Positions 13,561-26,722 of a stretch of DNA of 64,000 bases are shown here, piece after piece. Numbering within the stretch: the stretch's first letter is position 1; every line of letters begins with the position of its first letter. Both the position numbers and the translations under genes were made by a program. This stretch comes from Halictus rubicundus (lineage: Eukaryota; Arthropoda; Insecta; Hymenoptera; Halictidae). The notes beneath the pieces are model-generated. The model was not told where the DNA came from, made no database searches, and saw only the letters and a list, made by a program, of their open reading frames with translations. Where the stretch lies: the NCBI RefSeq assembly GCF_050948215.1, contig NW_027488638.1, positions 434,001 through 498,000 on the forward strand, given 5' to 3'.

Positions 13561-16500
13561 ATAGGATACAGGATAGGATAGGATAGAGGATAGGATAGGG
13601 GATTTGATAGGATAGAGGATAGGATAGGATAGAAGATAGGATAGGATAGAGGATAGGATAGGATAGAGGATAGGATAGGATAGAGGATAGCGTAGGATAG
13701 AGGATAGGATAGGATAGAGGATACGATAGGATAGAGGATAGGATAGAGGGTAGAATAGGATAGAGGATAGGATAGGATAGATGATAGGATAGGATAGCTG
13801 ATAGGATAGGATAGAGGATAGGATAGGGCAGAGGATAGGATAGGGGATTTTATAGGATAGAGGATAGGACAGGATAGAGGATAGGATAGGATAGAGGATA
13901 GAATAGGATAGAGGATAGGATAGGATAGAGGATTGGATAGACGGTAGGATAGGATAGAGGATAGGATAGGATAGAGGATAGGATAGGATAGAGGATAGGA
14001 TAGGATAGAGGGTAGGATAGGATAGAGGATAGGATAGGATAGAGGATAGGATAGGACAGAGGATAGGGTAGGAGATTTGATAGAATAGAGGATAGGATAG
14101 GATAGACGATAGGATATGATAGAGGATAGGATAGGATAGAGGATAGGATAGGATAGAGGATAGGATAGGATAGAGGATTGGATAGAGGATAGGATAGAGG
14201 ATAGGAAAGCATAGAAGATAGGATAGGATAGAGGATAGGATAGGATAGAGGATAGGATAGGATAGAGGATAGGATAGGATAGAGGGTAGAATAGGATAGA
14301 GGATAGGATAGGATAGAGGATAGGATAGGATAGCTGATAGGATAGGATAGAGGATAGGATAGGGCAGAGGATAGGATAGGGGATTTTATAGGATAGAGGA
14401 TAGGATAGGATAGACGATAGGATATGATAGAGGATAGGATAGGATAGAGGATAGGATAGGATAGAGGATACGATAGGATAGAGGATTGGATAGAGGATAG
14501 GATAGAGGATAGGAAAGCATAGAAGATAGGATAGGATAGAGGATAGGATAGGATAGAGGGTAGAATAGGATAGAGGATAGGATAGGATAGGATAGAGGAT
14601 AGGATAGGATAGCTGATAGGATAGGATAGAGGATAGGATAGGGCAGAGGATAGGATAGGATAGAGGATAGAATAGGATAGAGGATAGGATAGGATAGAGG
14701 ATATGATAGAGGATAGGATAGGATAGAGGATAGGATAGGATAGAGGATTGGATAGAGGATAGGATAGAGGATAGGAAAGCATAGAAGATAGGATAGGATA
14801 GAGGATAGGATAGGATAGAGGATAGGATAGGATAGAGGATAGGATACGATAGAGGATAGGATAGGATAGAGGGTAGAATAGGATAGAGGATAGGATAGGA
14901 TAGAGGATAGGATAGGATAGCTGATAGGATATGATAGAGGATAGGATAGGATAGGATAGAGGATACGATAGGACAGAGGATAGGATAGGATAGAGGATAG
15001 GATAGACGATAGGATAGAATAGAGGATAGGATAGGATAGAGGATAGGATAGAGGATAGGATAGAGGATAGGATAGAGGATAGGATAGGATAGAGGATAGG
15101 ATAGGCTAGAGGATAGGATAGGATAGAGGATAGGATAGGACAGAGAATAGGATAGGGGATTTGATAGGATAGATGATAGGATAGGATAGACGATAGGATA
15201 GGATAGAGGATAGGATAGGATAGAGGATAGGATAGGATAGAGGATAGGATAGGATAGAGGATTGGATAGAGGATAGGATAGAGGATAGGAAAGCATAGAA
15301 GATAGGATAGGATAGATGATAGGATAGGATAGAGGATAGGATAGGATAGAGGATAGGATAGGATAGAGGATAGGATAGGATAGAGGATAGGATAGGATAG
15401 AGGATAGGATAGGATAGAGGACAGGATAGGATAGAGGATAGGATAGGATAGATGATAGGATAGGATAGGATAGAGGATTGGATGGGATAGAGGATAGTGT
15501 AGGATAGAGGTTAGGATAGGATAAAGGATATGATAGGATAGAGGATAGGATAGGATAGAGGATAGGATAGGACAGAGGATAGGATAGGACAGAGGATTTG
15601 ATAGGATAGAGGATAGGATAGGATACAGGAAAGGATAGGATTGAGGATAGATGATAGGATAGGATAGAGGATAGGATAGGATAGTAGATAGGATAGGACA
15701 GAGGATAGGATAGGGGATTTGATAGGATAGAGGATAGGATAGGATAGACGAAAGGATAGGATAGAGGATAGGATAGGATAGAGGATAGGATAGGATAGAG
15801 GATAGGATAGGATAGCGGATAGGATAGGATAGAGGATAGGATAGGATAGAGGATTGGATAGAGGATAGGAAAGGATAGAAGATAGGATAGGATAGAGGAT
15901 AGGATAGGATAGGATAGAGGATAGGATAGGATAGAGGGTAGAATAGGATAGAGGATAGGATAGGATAGAGGATAGGATAGGATAGCTGATAGGATAGGAT
16001 AGAGGATAGGATAGGGCAGAGGATAGGATAGGTTAGAGGATAGAATAGGATAGAGGATAGGATAGGATAGAGGATTGGATAGAGGATAGGATAGGATAGA
16101 GGATTGGATAGGCTAGAGGATAGGATAGGATAGAGGATAGGATAGGACAGAGGATAGGATAGGGGATTTGATAGGATAGATGATAGGATAGGATAGACGA
16201 TAGGATATGATAGAGGATAGGATAGGATAGAGGATAGGATAGGATAGAGGATATGATAGGATATAGGATTGGATAGAGGATAGGATAGAGGATAGGAAAG
16301 CATAGAAGATAGGATAGGATAGAGGATAGGATAGGATAGAGGATAGGATATTATAGAGGATAGGATAGGATAGAGGATAGGATAGGATAGAGGATAGGAT
16401 AGGATAGAGGATAGGATAGGATAGAGGATAGGATAGGATAGAGGATAGGATAGGATAGAGGATTGGATAGAGGATAGGATAGAGGATAGGAAAGGATAGA

Positions 16501-16890
16501 AGATAGGATAGGATAGAGGATAGGATAGGATAGAGGATAGCGTAGGATAGAGGATAGGATAGGATAGAGGATACGATAGGATAGAGGATAGGATAGAGGA
16601 TATAATAGGATAGAGGATAGGATAGGATAGAGGATAGGATAGGATAGAGGATAGGATAGAGGATAGGATAGAGGATAGGATAGGATAGAGGATAGGATAG
16701 GATAGAGGATAGGATAGGATAGAGGATAGGATAGGATAGAGGATAGGATAGGATAGAGGATAGGATAGGATAGAGGATTGGATAGAGGATAGGATAGAGG
16801 ATAGGAAAGGATAGAAGATAGGATAGGATAGAGGATAGGATAGGATAGAGGATAGCGTAGGATAGAGGATAGGATAGGATAGAGGATACG
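13561..16890 (+). repeat. 3,330-bp higher-order repeat, copy 1
   Basis: Every marker checked recurs exactly 3,330 bp downstream. The left edge is sharp: the sequence after 13,560 matches that after 16,890, but the bases just before differ. The only difference I found between copies is T at 15,364 versus A at 18,694. This is a recent, essentially identical tandem duplication. Confidence 0.93.
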
Positions 16891-19800
16891 ATAGGATACA
16901 GGATAGGATAGGATAGAGGATAGGATAGGGGATTTGATAGGATAGAGGATAGGATAGGATAGAAGATAGGATAGGATAGAGGATAGGATAGGATAGAGGA
17001 TAGGATAGGATAGAGGATAGCGTAGGATAGAGGATAGGATAGGATAGAGGATACGATAGGATAGAGGATAGGATAGAGGGTAGAATAGGATAGAGGATAG
17101 GATAGGATAGATGATAGGATAGGATAGCTGATAGGATAGGATAGAGGATAGGATAGGGCAGAGGATAGGATAGGGGATTTTATAGGATAGAGGATAGGAC
17201 AGGATAGAGGATAGGATAGGATAGAGGATAGAATAGGATAGAGGATAGGATAGGATAGAGGATTGGATAGACGGTAGGATAGGATAGAGGATAGGATAGG
17301 ATAGAGGATAGGATAGGATAGAGGATAGGATAGGATAGAGGGTAGGATAGGATAGAGGATAGGATAGGATAGAGGATAGGATAGGACAGAGGATAGGGTA
17401 GGAGATTTGATAGAATAGAGGATAGGATAGGATAGACGATAGGATATGATAGAGGATAGGATAGGATAGAGGATAGGATAGGATAGAGGATAGGATAGGA
17501 TAGAGGATTGGATAGAGGATAGGATAGAGGATAGGAAAGCATAGAAGATAGGATAGGATAGAGGATAGGATAGGATAGAGGATAGGATAGGATAGAGGAT
17601 AGGATAGGATAGAGGGTAGAATAGGATAGAGGATAGGATAGGATAGAGGATAGGATAGGATAGCTGATAGGATAGGATAGAGGATAGGATAGGGCAGAGG
17701 ATAGGATAGGGGATTTTATAGGATAGAGGATAGGATAGGATAGACGATAGGATATGATAGAGGATAGGATAGGATAGAGGATAGGATAGGATAGAGGATA
17801 CGATAGGATAGAGGATTGGATAGAGGATAGGATAGAGGATAGGAAAGCATAGAAGATAGGATAGGATAGAGGATAGGATAGGATAGAGGGTAGAATAGGA
17901 TAGAGGATAGGATAGGATAGGATAGAGGATAGGATAGGATAGCTGATAGGATAGGATAGAGGATAGGATAGGGCAGAGGATAGGATAGGATAGAGGATAG
18001 AATAGGATAGAGGATAGGATAGGATAGAGGATATGATAGAGGATAGGATAGGATAGAGGATAGGATAGGATAGAGGATTGGATAGAGGATAGGATAGAGG
18101 ATAGGAAAGCATAGAAGATAGGATAGGATAGAGGATAGGATAGGATAGAGGATAGGATAGGATAGAGGATAGGATACGATAGAGGATAGGATAGGATAGA
18201 GGGTAGAATAGGATAGAGGATAGGATAGGATAGAGGATAGGATAGGATAGCTGATAGGATATGATAGAGGATAGGATAGGATAGGATAGAGGATACGATA
18301 GGACAGAGGATAGGATAGGATAGAGGATAGGATAGACGATAGGATAGAATAGAGGATAGGATAGGATAGAGGATAGGATAGAGGATAGGATAGAGGATAG
18401 GATAGAGGATAGGATAGGATAGAGGATAGGATAGGCTAGAGGATAGGATAGGATAGAGGATAGGATAGGACAGAGAATAGGATAGGGGATTTGATAGGAT
18501 AGATGATAGGATAGGATAGACGATAGGATAGGATAGAGGATAGGATAGGATAGAGGATAGGATAGGATAGAGGATAGGATAGGATAGAGGATTGGATAGA
18601 GGATAGGATAGAGGATAGGAAAGCATAGAAGATAGGATAGGATAGATGATAGGATAGGATAGAGGATAGGATAGGATAGAGGATAGGATAGGAAAGAGGA
18701 TAGGATAGGATAGAGGATAGGATAGGATAGAGGATAGGATAGGATAGAGGACAGGATAGGATAGAGGATAGGATAGGATAGATGATAGGATAGGATAGGA
18801 TAGAGGATTGGATGGGATAGAGGATAGTGTAGGATAGAGGTTAGGATAGGATAAAGGATATGATAGGATAGAGGATAGGATAGGATAGAGGATAGGATAG
18901 GACAGAGGATAGGATAGGACAGAGGATTTGATAGGATAGAGGATAGGATAGGATACAGGAAAGGATAGGATTGAGGATAGATGATAGGATAGGATAGAGG
19001 ATAGGATAGGATAGTAGATAGGATAGGACAGAGGATAGGATAGGGGATTTGATAGGATAGAGGATAGGATAGGATAGACGAAAGGATAGGATAGAGGATA
19101 GGATAGGATAGAGGATAGGATAGGATAGAGGATAGGATAGGATAGCGGATAGGATAGGATAGAGGATAGGATAGGATAGAGGATTGGATAGAGGATAGGA
19201 AAGGATAGAAGATAGGATAGGATAGAGGATAGGATAGGATAGGATAGAGGATAGGATAGGATAGAGGGTAGAATAGGATAGAGGATAGGATAGGATAGAG
19301 GATAGGATAGGATAGCTGATAGGATAGGATAGAGGATAGGATAGGGCAGAGGATAGGATAGGTTAGAGGATAGAATAGGATAGAGGATAGGATAGGATAG
19401 AGGATTGGATAGAGGATAGGATAGGATAGAGGATTGGATAGGCTAGAGGATAGGATAGGATAGAGGATAGGATAGGACAGAGGATAGGATAGGGGATTTG
19501 ATAGGATAGATGATAGGATAGGATAGACGATAGGATATGATAGAGGATAGGATAGGATAGAGGATAGGATAGGATAGAGGATATGATAGGATATAGGATT
19601 GGATAGAGGATAGGATAGAGGATAGGAAAGCATAGAAGATAGGATAGGATAGAGGATAGGATAGGATAGAGGATAGGATATTATAGAGGATAGGATAGGA
19701 TAGAGGATAGGATAGGATAGAGGATAGGATAGGATAGAGGATAGGATAGGATAGAGGATAGGATAGGATAGAGGATAGGATAGGATAGAGGATTGGATAG

Positions 19801-20220
19801 AGGATAGGATAGAGGATAGGAAAGGATAGAAGATAGGATAGGATAGAGGATAGGATAGGATAGAGGATAGCGTAGGATAGAGGATAGGATAGGATAGAGG
19901 ATACGATAGGATAGAGGATAGGATAGAGGATATAATAGGATAGAGGATAGGATAGGATAGAGGATAGGATAGGATAGAGGATAGGATAGAGGATAGGATA
20001 GAGGATAGGATAGGATAGAGGATAGGATAGGATAGAGGATAGGATAGGATAGAGGATAGGATAGGATAGAGGATAGGATAGGATAGAGGATAGGATAGGA
20101 TAGAGGATTGGATAGAGGATAGGATAGAGGATAGGAAAGGATAGAAGATAGGATAGGATAGAGGATAGGATAGGATAGAGGATAGCGTAGGATAGAGGAT
20201 AGGATAGGATAGAGGATACG
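16891..20220 (+). repeat. 3,330-bp higher-order repeat, copy 2
   Basis: This copy directly abuts copy 1. The match to copy 1 ends at about 20,228, where copy 1 continues ATAGGATACAGG and this copy continues ATAGGATAGAGG. The last ~980 bp also form the start of the next, overlapping duplication (19,241-23,130). Confidence 0.93.
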
Positions 20221-23130
20221 ATAGGATAGAGGATAGGATAGAGGATATAATAGGATAGAGGATAGGATAGGATAGAGGATAGGATAGGATAGAGGATAGG
20301 ATAGAGGATAGGATAGGATAAAGGATAGGATAGGATAGAAGATAGGATAGGATAGAGGATAGGATAGGATAGAGGATAGGATAGGATAGAGAATAGCGTA
20401 GGATAGAGGATAGGATAGGATAGACGATAGGATAGGATAGAGGATAGGATAGGACAGAGGATAGGATAGGACAGAGGATTTGATAGGATAGAGGATAGGA
20501 TAGGATACAGGAAAGGATAGGATTGAGGATAGATGATAGGATAGGATAGAGGATAGGATAGGATAGTAGATAGGATAGGACAGAGGATAGGATAGGGGAT
20601 TTGATAGGATAGAGGATAGGATAGGATAGACGAAAGGATAGGATAGAGGATAGGATAGGATAGAGGATAGGATAGGATAGAGGATAGGATAGGATAGCGG
20701 ATAGGATAGGATAGAGGATAGGATAGGATAGAGGATTGGATAGAGGATAGGAAAGGATAGAAGATAGGATAGGATAGAGGATAGGATAGGATAGGATAGA
20801 GGATAGGATAGGATAGAGGGTAGAATAGGATAGAGGATAGGATAGGATAGAGGATAGGATAGGATAGCTGATAGGATAGGATAGAGGATAGGATAGGGCA
20901 GAGGATAGGATAGGATAGAGGATAGAATAGGATAGAGGATAGGATAGGATAGAGGATTGGATAGAGGATAGGATAGGATAGAGGATTGGATAGGCTAGAG
21001 GATAGGATAGGATAGAGGATAGGATAGGACAGAGGATAGGATAGGGGATTTGATAGGATAGATGATAGGATAGGATAGACGATAGGATATGATAGAGGAT
21101 AGGATAGGATAGAGGATAGGATAGGATAGAGGATATGATAGGATATAGGATTGGATAGAGGATAGGATAGAGGATAGGAAAGCATAGAAGATAGGATAGG
21201 ATAGAGGATAGGATAGGATAGAGGATAGGATATTATAGAGGATAGGATAGGATAGAGGATGGGATAGGATAGAGGATAGGATAGGATAGAGGATAGGATA
21301 GGATAGAGGATAGGATAGGATAGAGGATAGGATAGGATAGAGGATTGGATAGAGGATAGGATAGAGGACAGGAAAGGATAGAAGATAGGATAGGATAGAG
21401 GATAGGATAGGATAGAGGATAGCGTAGGATAGAGGATAGGATAGGATAGAGGATACGATAGGATAGAGGATAGGATAGAGGATATAATAGGATAGAGGAT
21501 AGGATAGGATAGAGGATAGGATAGGATAGAGGATAGGATAGAGGATAGGATAGGATAGAGGATAGGATAGGATAGAGGATAGGATAGGATAGAGGATAGG
21601 ATAGGATAGAGGATAGGATAGGATAGAGGATAGGATAGGATAGAGGATTGGATAGAGGATAGGATAGAGGATAGGAAAGGATAGAAGATAGGATAGGATA
21701 GAGGATAGGATAGGATAGAGGATAGCGTAGGATAGAGGATAGGATAGGATAGAGGATACGATAGGATAGAGGATAGGATAGAGGATATAATAGGATAGAG
21801 GATAGGATAGGATAGAGGATAGGATAGGATAGAGGATAGGATAGAGGATAGGATAGGATAGAGGATAGGATAGGATAGAAGATAGGATAGGATAGAGGAT
21901 AGGATAGGATAGAGGATAGGATAGGATAGAGGATAGGATAGGATAGAGGATAGGATAGGATAGAGGATAGGATAGGATAGAGGATAGGATAGGATAGAGG
22001 ATAGGATAGGATAGAGGATTGGATAGAGGATAGGATAGAGGATAGGAAAGGATAGAAGATAGGATAGGATAGAGGATAGGATAGGATAGAGGATAGCGTA
22101 GGATAGAGGATAGGATAGGATAGAGGATACGATAGGATAGAGGATAGGATAGAGGATATAATAGGATAGAGGATAGGATAGGATAGAGGATAGGATAGGA
22201 TAGAGGATAGGATAGAGGATAGGATAGGATAGAGGATAGGATAGGATAGAAGATAGGATAGGATAGAGGATAGGATAGGATAGAGGATAGGATAGGATAG
22301 AGAATAGCGTAGGATAGAGGATACTATAGGATAGACGATAGGATAGGATAGAGGATAGGATAGGATAGAGGATAGGATAGGATAGAGGATTGGATAGAGG
22401 ATAGGATAGAGGATAGGAAAGCATAGAAGATAGGATAGGATAGAGGATAGGATAGGATAGAGGATAGGATAGGATAGAGGATAGGATACGATAGAGGATA
22501 GGATAGGATAGAGGGTAGAATAGGATAGAGGATAGGATAGGATAGAGGATAGGATAGGATAGCTGATAGGATATGATAGAGGATAGGATAGGATAGAGGA
22601 TAGGATAGGATAGAGGATAGGATAGGATAGAAGATTGGATAGAGGATAGGATAGAGGATAGGAAAGCATAGAAGATAGGATAGGATAGAGGATAGGATAG
22701 GATAGGATAGAGGATAGGATAGGATAGAGGGTAGAATAGGATAGAGGATAGGATAGGATAGAGGATAGGATAGGATAGCTGATAGGATAGGATAGAGGAT
22801 AGGATAGGGCAGAGGATAGGATAGGATAGAGGATAGAATAGGATAGAGGATAGGATAGGATAGAGGATTGGATAGAGGATAGGATAGGATAGAGGATAGG
22901 ATAGGCTAGAGGATAGGATAGGATAGAGGATAGGATAGGACAGAGGATAGGATAGGGGATTTGATAGGATAGATGATAGGATAGGATAGACGATAGGATA
23001 GGATAGAGGATAGGATAGGATAGAGGATAGGATAGGATAGGGGATAGGATAGGATAGAGGATTGGATAGAGGATAGGATAGAGGATAGGAAAGCATAGAA
23101 GATAGGATAGGATAGAGGATAGGATAGGAT
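19241..23130 (+). repeat. 3.9-kb higher-order repeat, copy 1 (3,890 bp)
   Basis: It is homologous to 23,131-26,722. The local offset changes along the copy: 3,890, then 3,895, 3,912, 3,946, 3,575 and 3,592 bp. The steps are +5 (one pentamer), +17 (one unit), +34 (two units), -371 and +17. The -371 step is an extra internal block here: GGATATAAT markers lie at 21,480, 21,783 and 22,154 in this copy, but only at 25,392 and 25,729 in the other. Confidence 0.85.
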
Positions 23131-26100
23131 AGGATAGAGGATAGGATAGGATAGAGGGTAGAATAGGATAGAGGATAGGATAGGATAGAGGATAGGATAG
23201 GATAGCTGATAGGATAGGATAGAGGATAGGATAGGGCAGAGGATAGGATAGGTTAGAGGATAGAATAGGATAGAGGATAGGATAGGATAGAGGATTGGAT
23301 AGAGGATAGGATAGGATAGAGGATTGGATAGGCTAGAGGATAGGATAGGATAGAGGATAGGATAGGACAGAGGATAGGATAGGGGATTTGATAGGATAGA
23401 TGATAGGATAGGATAGACGATAGGATATGATAGAGGATAGGATAGGATAGAGGATAGGATAGGATAGAGGATATGATAGGATATAGGATTGGATAGAGGA
23501 TAGGATAGAGGATAGGAAAGCATAGAAGATAGGATAGGATAGAGGATAGGATAGGATAGAGGATAGGATATTATAGAGGATAGGATAGGATAGAGGATAG
23601 GATAGGATAGAGGATAGGATAGGATAGAGGATAGGATAGGATAGAGGATAGGATAGGATAGAGGATAGGATAGGATAGAGGATTGGATAGAGGATAGGAT
23701 AGAGGATAGGAAAGGATAGAAGATAGGATAGGATAGAGGATAGGATAGGATAGAGGATAGCGTAGGATAGAGGATAGGATAGGATAGAGGATACGATAGG
23801 ATAGAGGATAGGATAGAGGATATAATAGGATAGAGGATAGGATAGGATAGAGGATAGGATAGGATAGAGGATAGGATAGAGGATAGGATAGGATAGAGGA
23901 TAGGATAGGATAGAGGATAGGATAGGATAGAGGATAGGATAGGATAGAGGATAGGATAGGATAGAGGATAGGATAGGATAGAGGATAGGATAGGATAGAG
24001 GATTGGATAGAGGATAGGATAGAGGATAGGAAAGGATAGAAGATAGGATAGGATAGAGGATAGGATAGGATAGAGGATAGCGTAGGATAGAGGATAGGAT
24101 AGGATAGAGGATACGATAGGATAGAGGATAGGATAGAGGATATAATAGGATAGAGGATAGGATAGGATAGAGGATAGGATAGGATAGAGGATAGGATAGG
24201 ATAGAGGATAGGATAGAGGATAGGATAGGATAAAGGATAGGATAGGATAGAAGATAGGATAGGATAGAGGATAGGATAGGATAGAGGATAGGATAGGATA
24301 GAGAATAGCGTAGGATAGAGGATAGGATAGGATAGACGATAGGATAGGATAGAGGATAGGATAGGACAGAGGATAGGATAGGACAGAGGATTTGATAGGA
24401 TAGAGGATAGGATAGGATACAGGAAAGGATAGGATTGAGGATAGATGATAGGATAGGATAGAGGATAGGATAGGATAGTAGATAGGATAGGACAGAGGAT
24501 AGGATAGGGGATTTGATAGGATAGAGGATAGGATAGGATAGACGAAAGGATAGGATAGAGGATAGGATAGGATAGAGGATAGGATAGGATAGAGGATAGG
24601 ATAGGATAGCGGATAGGATAGGATAGAGGATAGGATAGGATAGAGGATTGGATAGAGGATAGGAAAGGATAGAAGATAGGATAGGATAGAGGATAGGATA
24701 GGATAGGATAGAGGATAGGATAGGATAGAGGGTAGAATAGGATAGAGGATAGGATAGGATAGAGGATAGGATAGGATAGCTGATAGGATAGGATAGAGGA
24801 TAGGATAGGGCAGAGGATAGGATAGGATAGAGGATAGAATAGGATAGAGGATAGGATAGGATAGAGGATTGGATAGAGGATAGGATAGGATAGAGGATTG
24901 GATAGGCTAGAGGATAGGATAGGATAGAGGATAGGATAGGACAGAGGATAGGATAGGGGATTTGATAGGATAGATGATAGGATAGGATAGACGATAGGAT
25001 ATGATAGAGGATAGGATAGGATAGAGGATAGGATAGGATAGAGGATATGATAGGATATAGGATTGGATAGAGGATAGGATAGAGGATAGGAAAGCATAGA
25101 AGATAGGATAGGATAGAGGATAGGATAGGATAGAGGATAGGATATTATAGAGGATAGGATAGGATAGAGGATGGGATAGGATAGAGGATAGGATAGGATA
25201 GAGGATAGGATAGGATAGAGGATAGGATAGGATAGAGGATAGGATAGGATAGAGGATTGGATAGAGGATAGGATAGAGGACAGGAAAGGATAGAAGATAG
25301 GATAGGATAGAGGATAGGATAGGATAGAGGATAGCGTAGGATAGAGGATAGGATAGGATAGAGGATACGATAGGATAGAGGATAGGATAGAGGATATAAT
25401 AGGATAGAGGATAGGATAGGATAGAGGATAGGATAGGATAGAGGATAGGATAGAGGATAGGATAGGATAGAGGATAGGATAGGATAGAGGATAGGATAGG
25501 ATAGAGGATAGGATAGGATAGAGGATAGGATAGGATAGAGGATAGGATAGGATAGAGGATAGGATAGGATAGAGGATAGGATAGGATAGAGGATTGGATA
25601 GAGGATAGGATAGAGGATAGGAAAGGATAGAAGATAGGATAGGATAGAGGATAGGATAGGATAGAGGATAGCGTAGGATAGAGGATAGGATAGGATAGAG
25701 GATACGATAGGATAGAGGATAGGATAGAGGATATAATAGGATAGAGGATAGGATAGGATAGAGGATAGGATAGGATAGAGGATAGGATAGAGGATAGGAT
25801 AGGATAGAGGATAGGATAGGATAGAAGATAGGATAGGATAGAGGATAGGATAGGATAGAGGATAGGATAGGATAGAGAATAGCGTAGGATAGAGGATACT
25901 ATAGGATAGACGATAGGATAGGATAGAGGATAGGATAGGATAGAGGATAGGATAGGATAGAGGATAGGATAGGATAGAGGATTGGATAGAGGATAGGATA
26001 GAGGATAGGAAAGCATAGAAGATAGGATAGGATAGAGGATAGGATAGGATAGAGGATAGGATAGGATAGAGGATAGGATACGATAGAGGATAGGATAGGA

Positions 26101-26722
26101 TAGAGGGTAGAATAGGATAGAGGATAGGATAGGATAGAGGATAGGATAGGATAGCTGATAGGATATGATAGAGGATAGGATAGGATAGAGGATAGGATAG
26201 GATAGAGGATAGGATAGGATAGAAGATTGGATAGAGGATAGGATAGAGGATAGGAAAGCATAGAAGATAGGATAGGATAGAGGATAGGATAGGATAGGAT
26301 AGAGGATAGGATAGGATAGAGGGTAGAATAGGATAGAGGATAGGATAGGATAGAGGATAGGATAGGATAGCTGATAGGATAGGATAGAGGATAGGATAGG
26401 GCAGAGGATAGGATAGGATAGAGGATAGAATAGGATAGAGGATAGGATAGGATAGAGGATTGGATAGAGGATAGGATAGGATAGAGGATAGGATAGGCTA
26501 GAGGATAGGATAGGATAGAGGATAGGATAGGACAGAGGATAGGATAGGGGATTTGATAGGATAGATGATAGGATAGGATAGACGATAGGATAGGATAGAG
26601 GATAGGATAGGATAGAGGATAGGATAGGATAGGGGATAGGATAGGATAGAGGATTGGATAGAGGATAGGATAGAGGATAGGAAAGCATAGAAGATAGGAT
26701 AGGATAGAGGATAGGATAGGAT
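23131..26722 (+). repeat. 3.9-kb higher-order repeat, copy 2 (3,592 bp)
   Basis: Shared markers with copy 1 include TATTATAG (21,231 and 25,143), GAGGATGGG (21,258 and 25,170), GAGGACAGGAAAGG (about 21,365 and 25,277), GGATACTATAGG (about 22,319 and 25,894) and GAAGATTGG (about 22,630 and 26,222). The match ends at about 26,722. It is shorter than copy 1 mainly by loss (or lack of gain) of a ~371-bp block. Confidence 0.85.
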
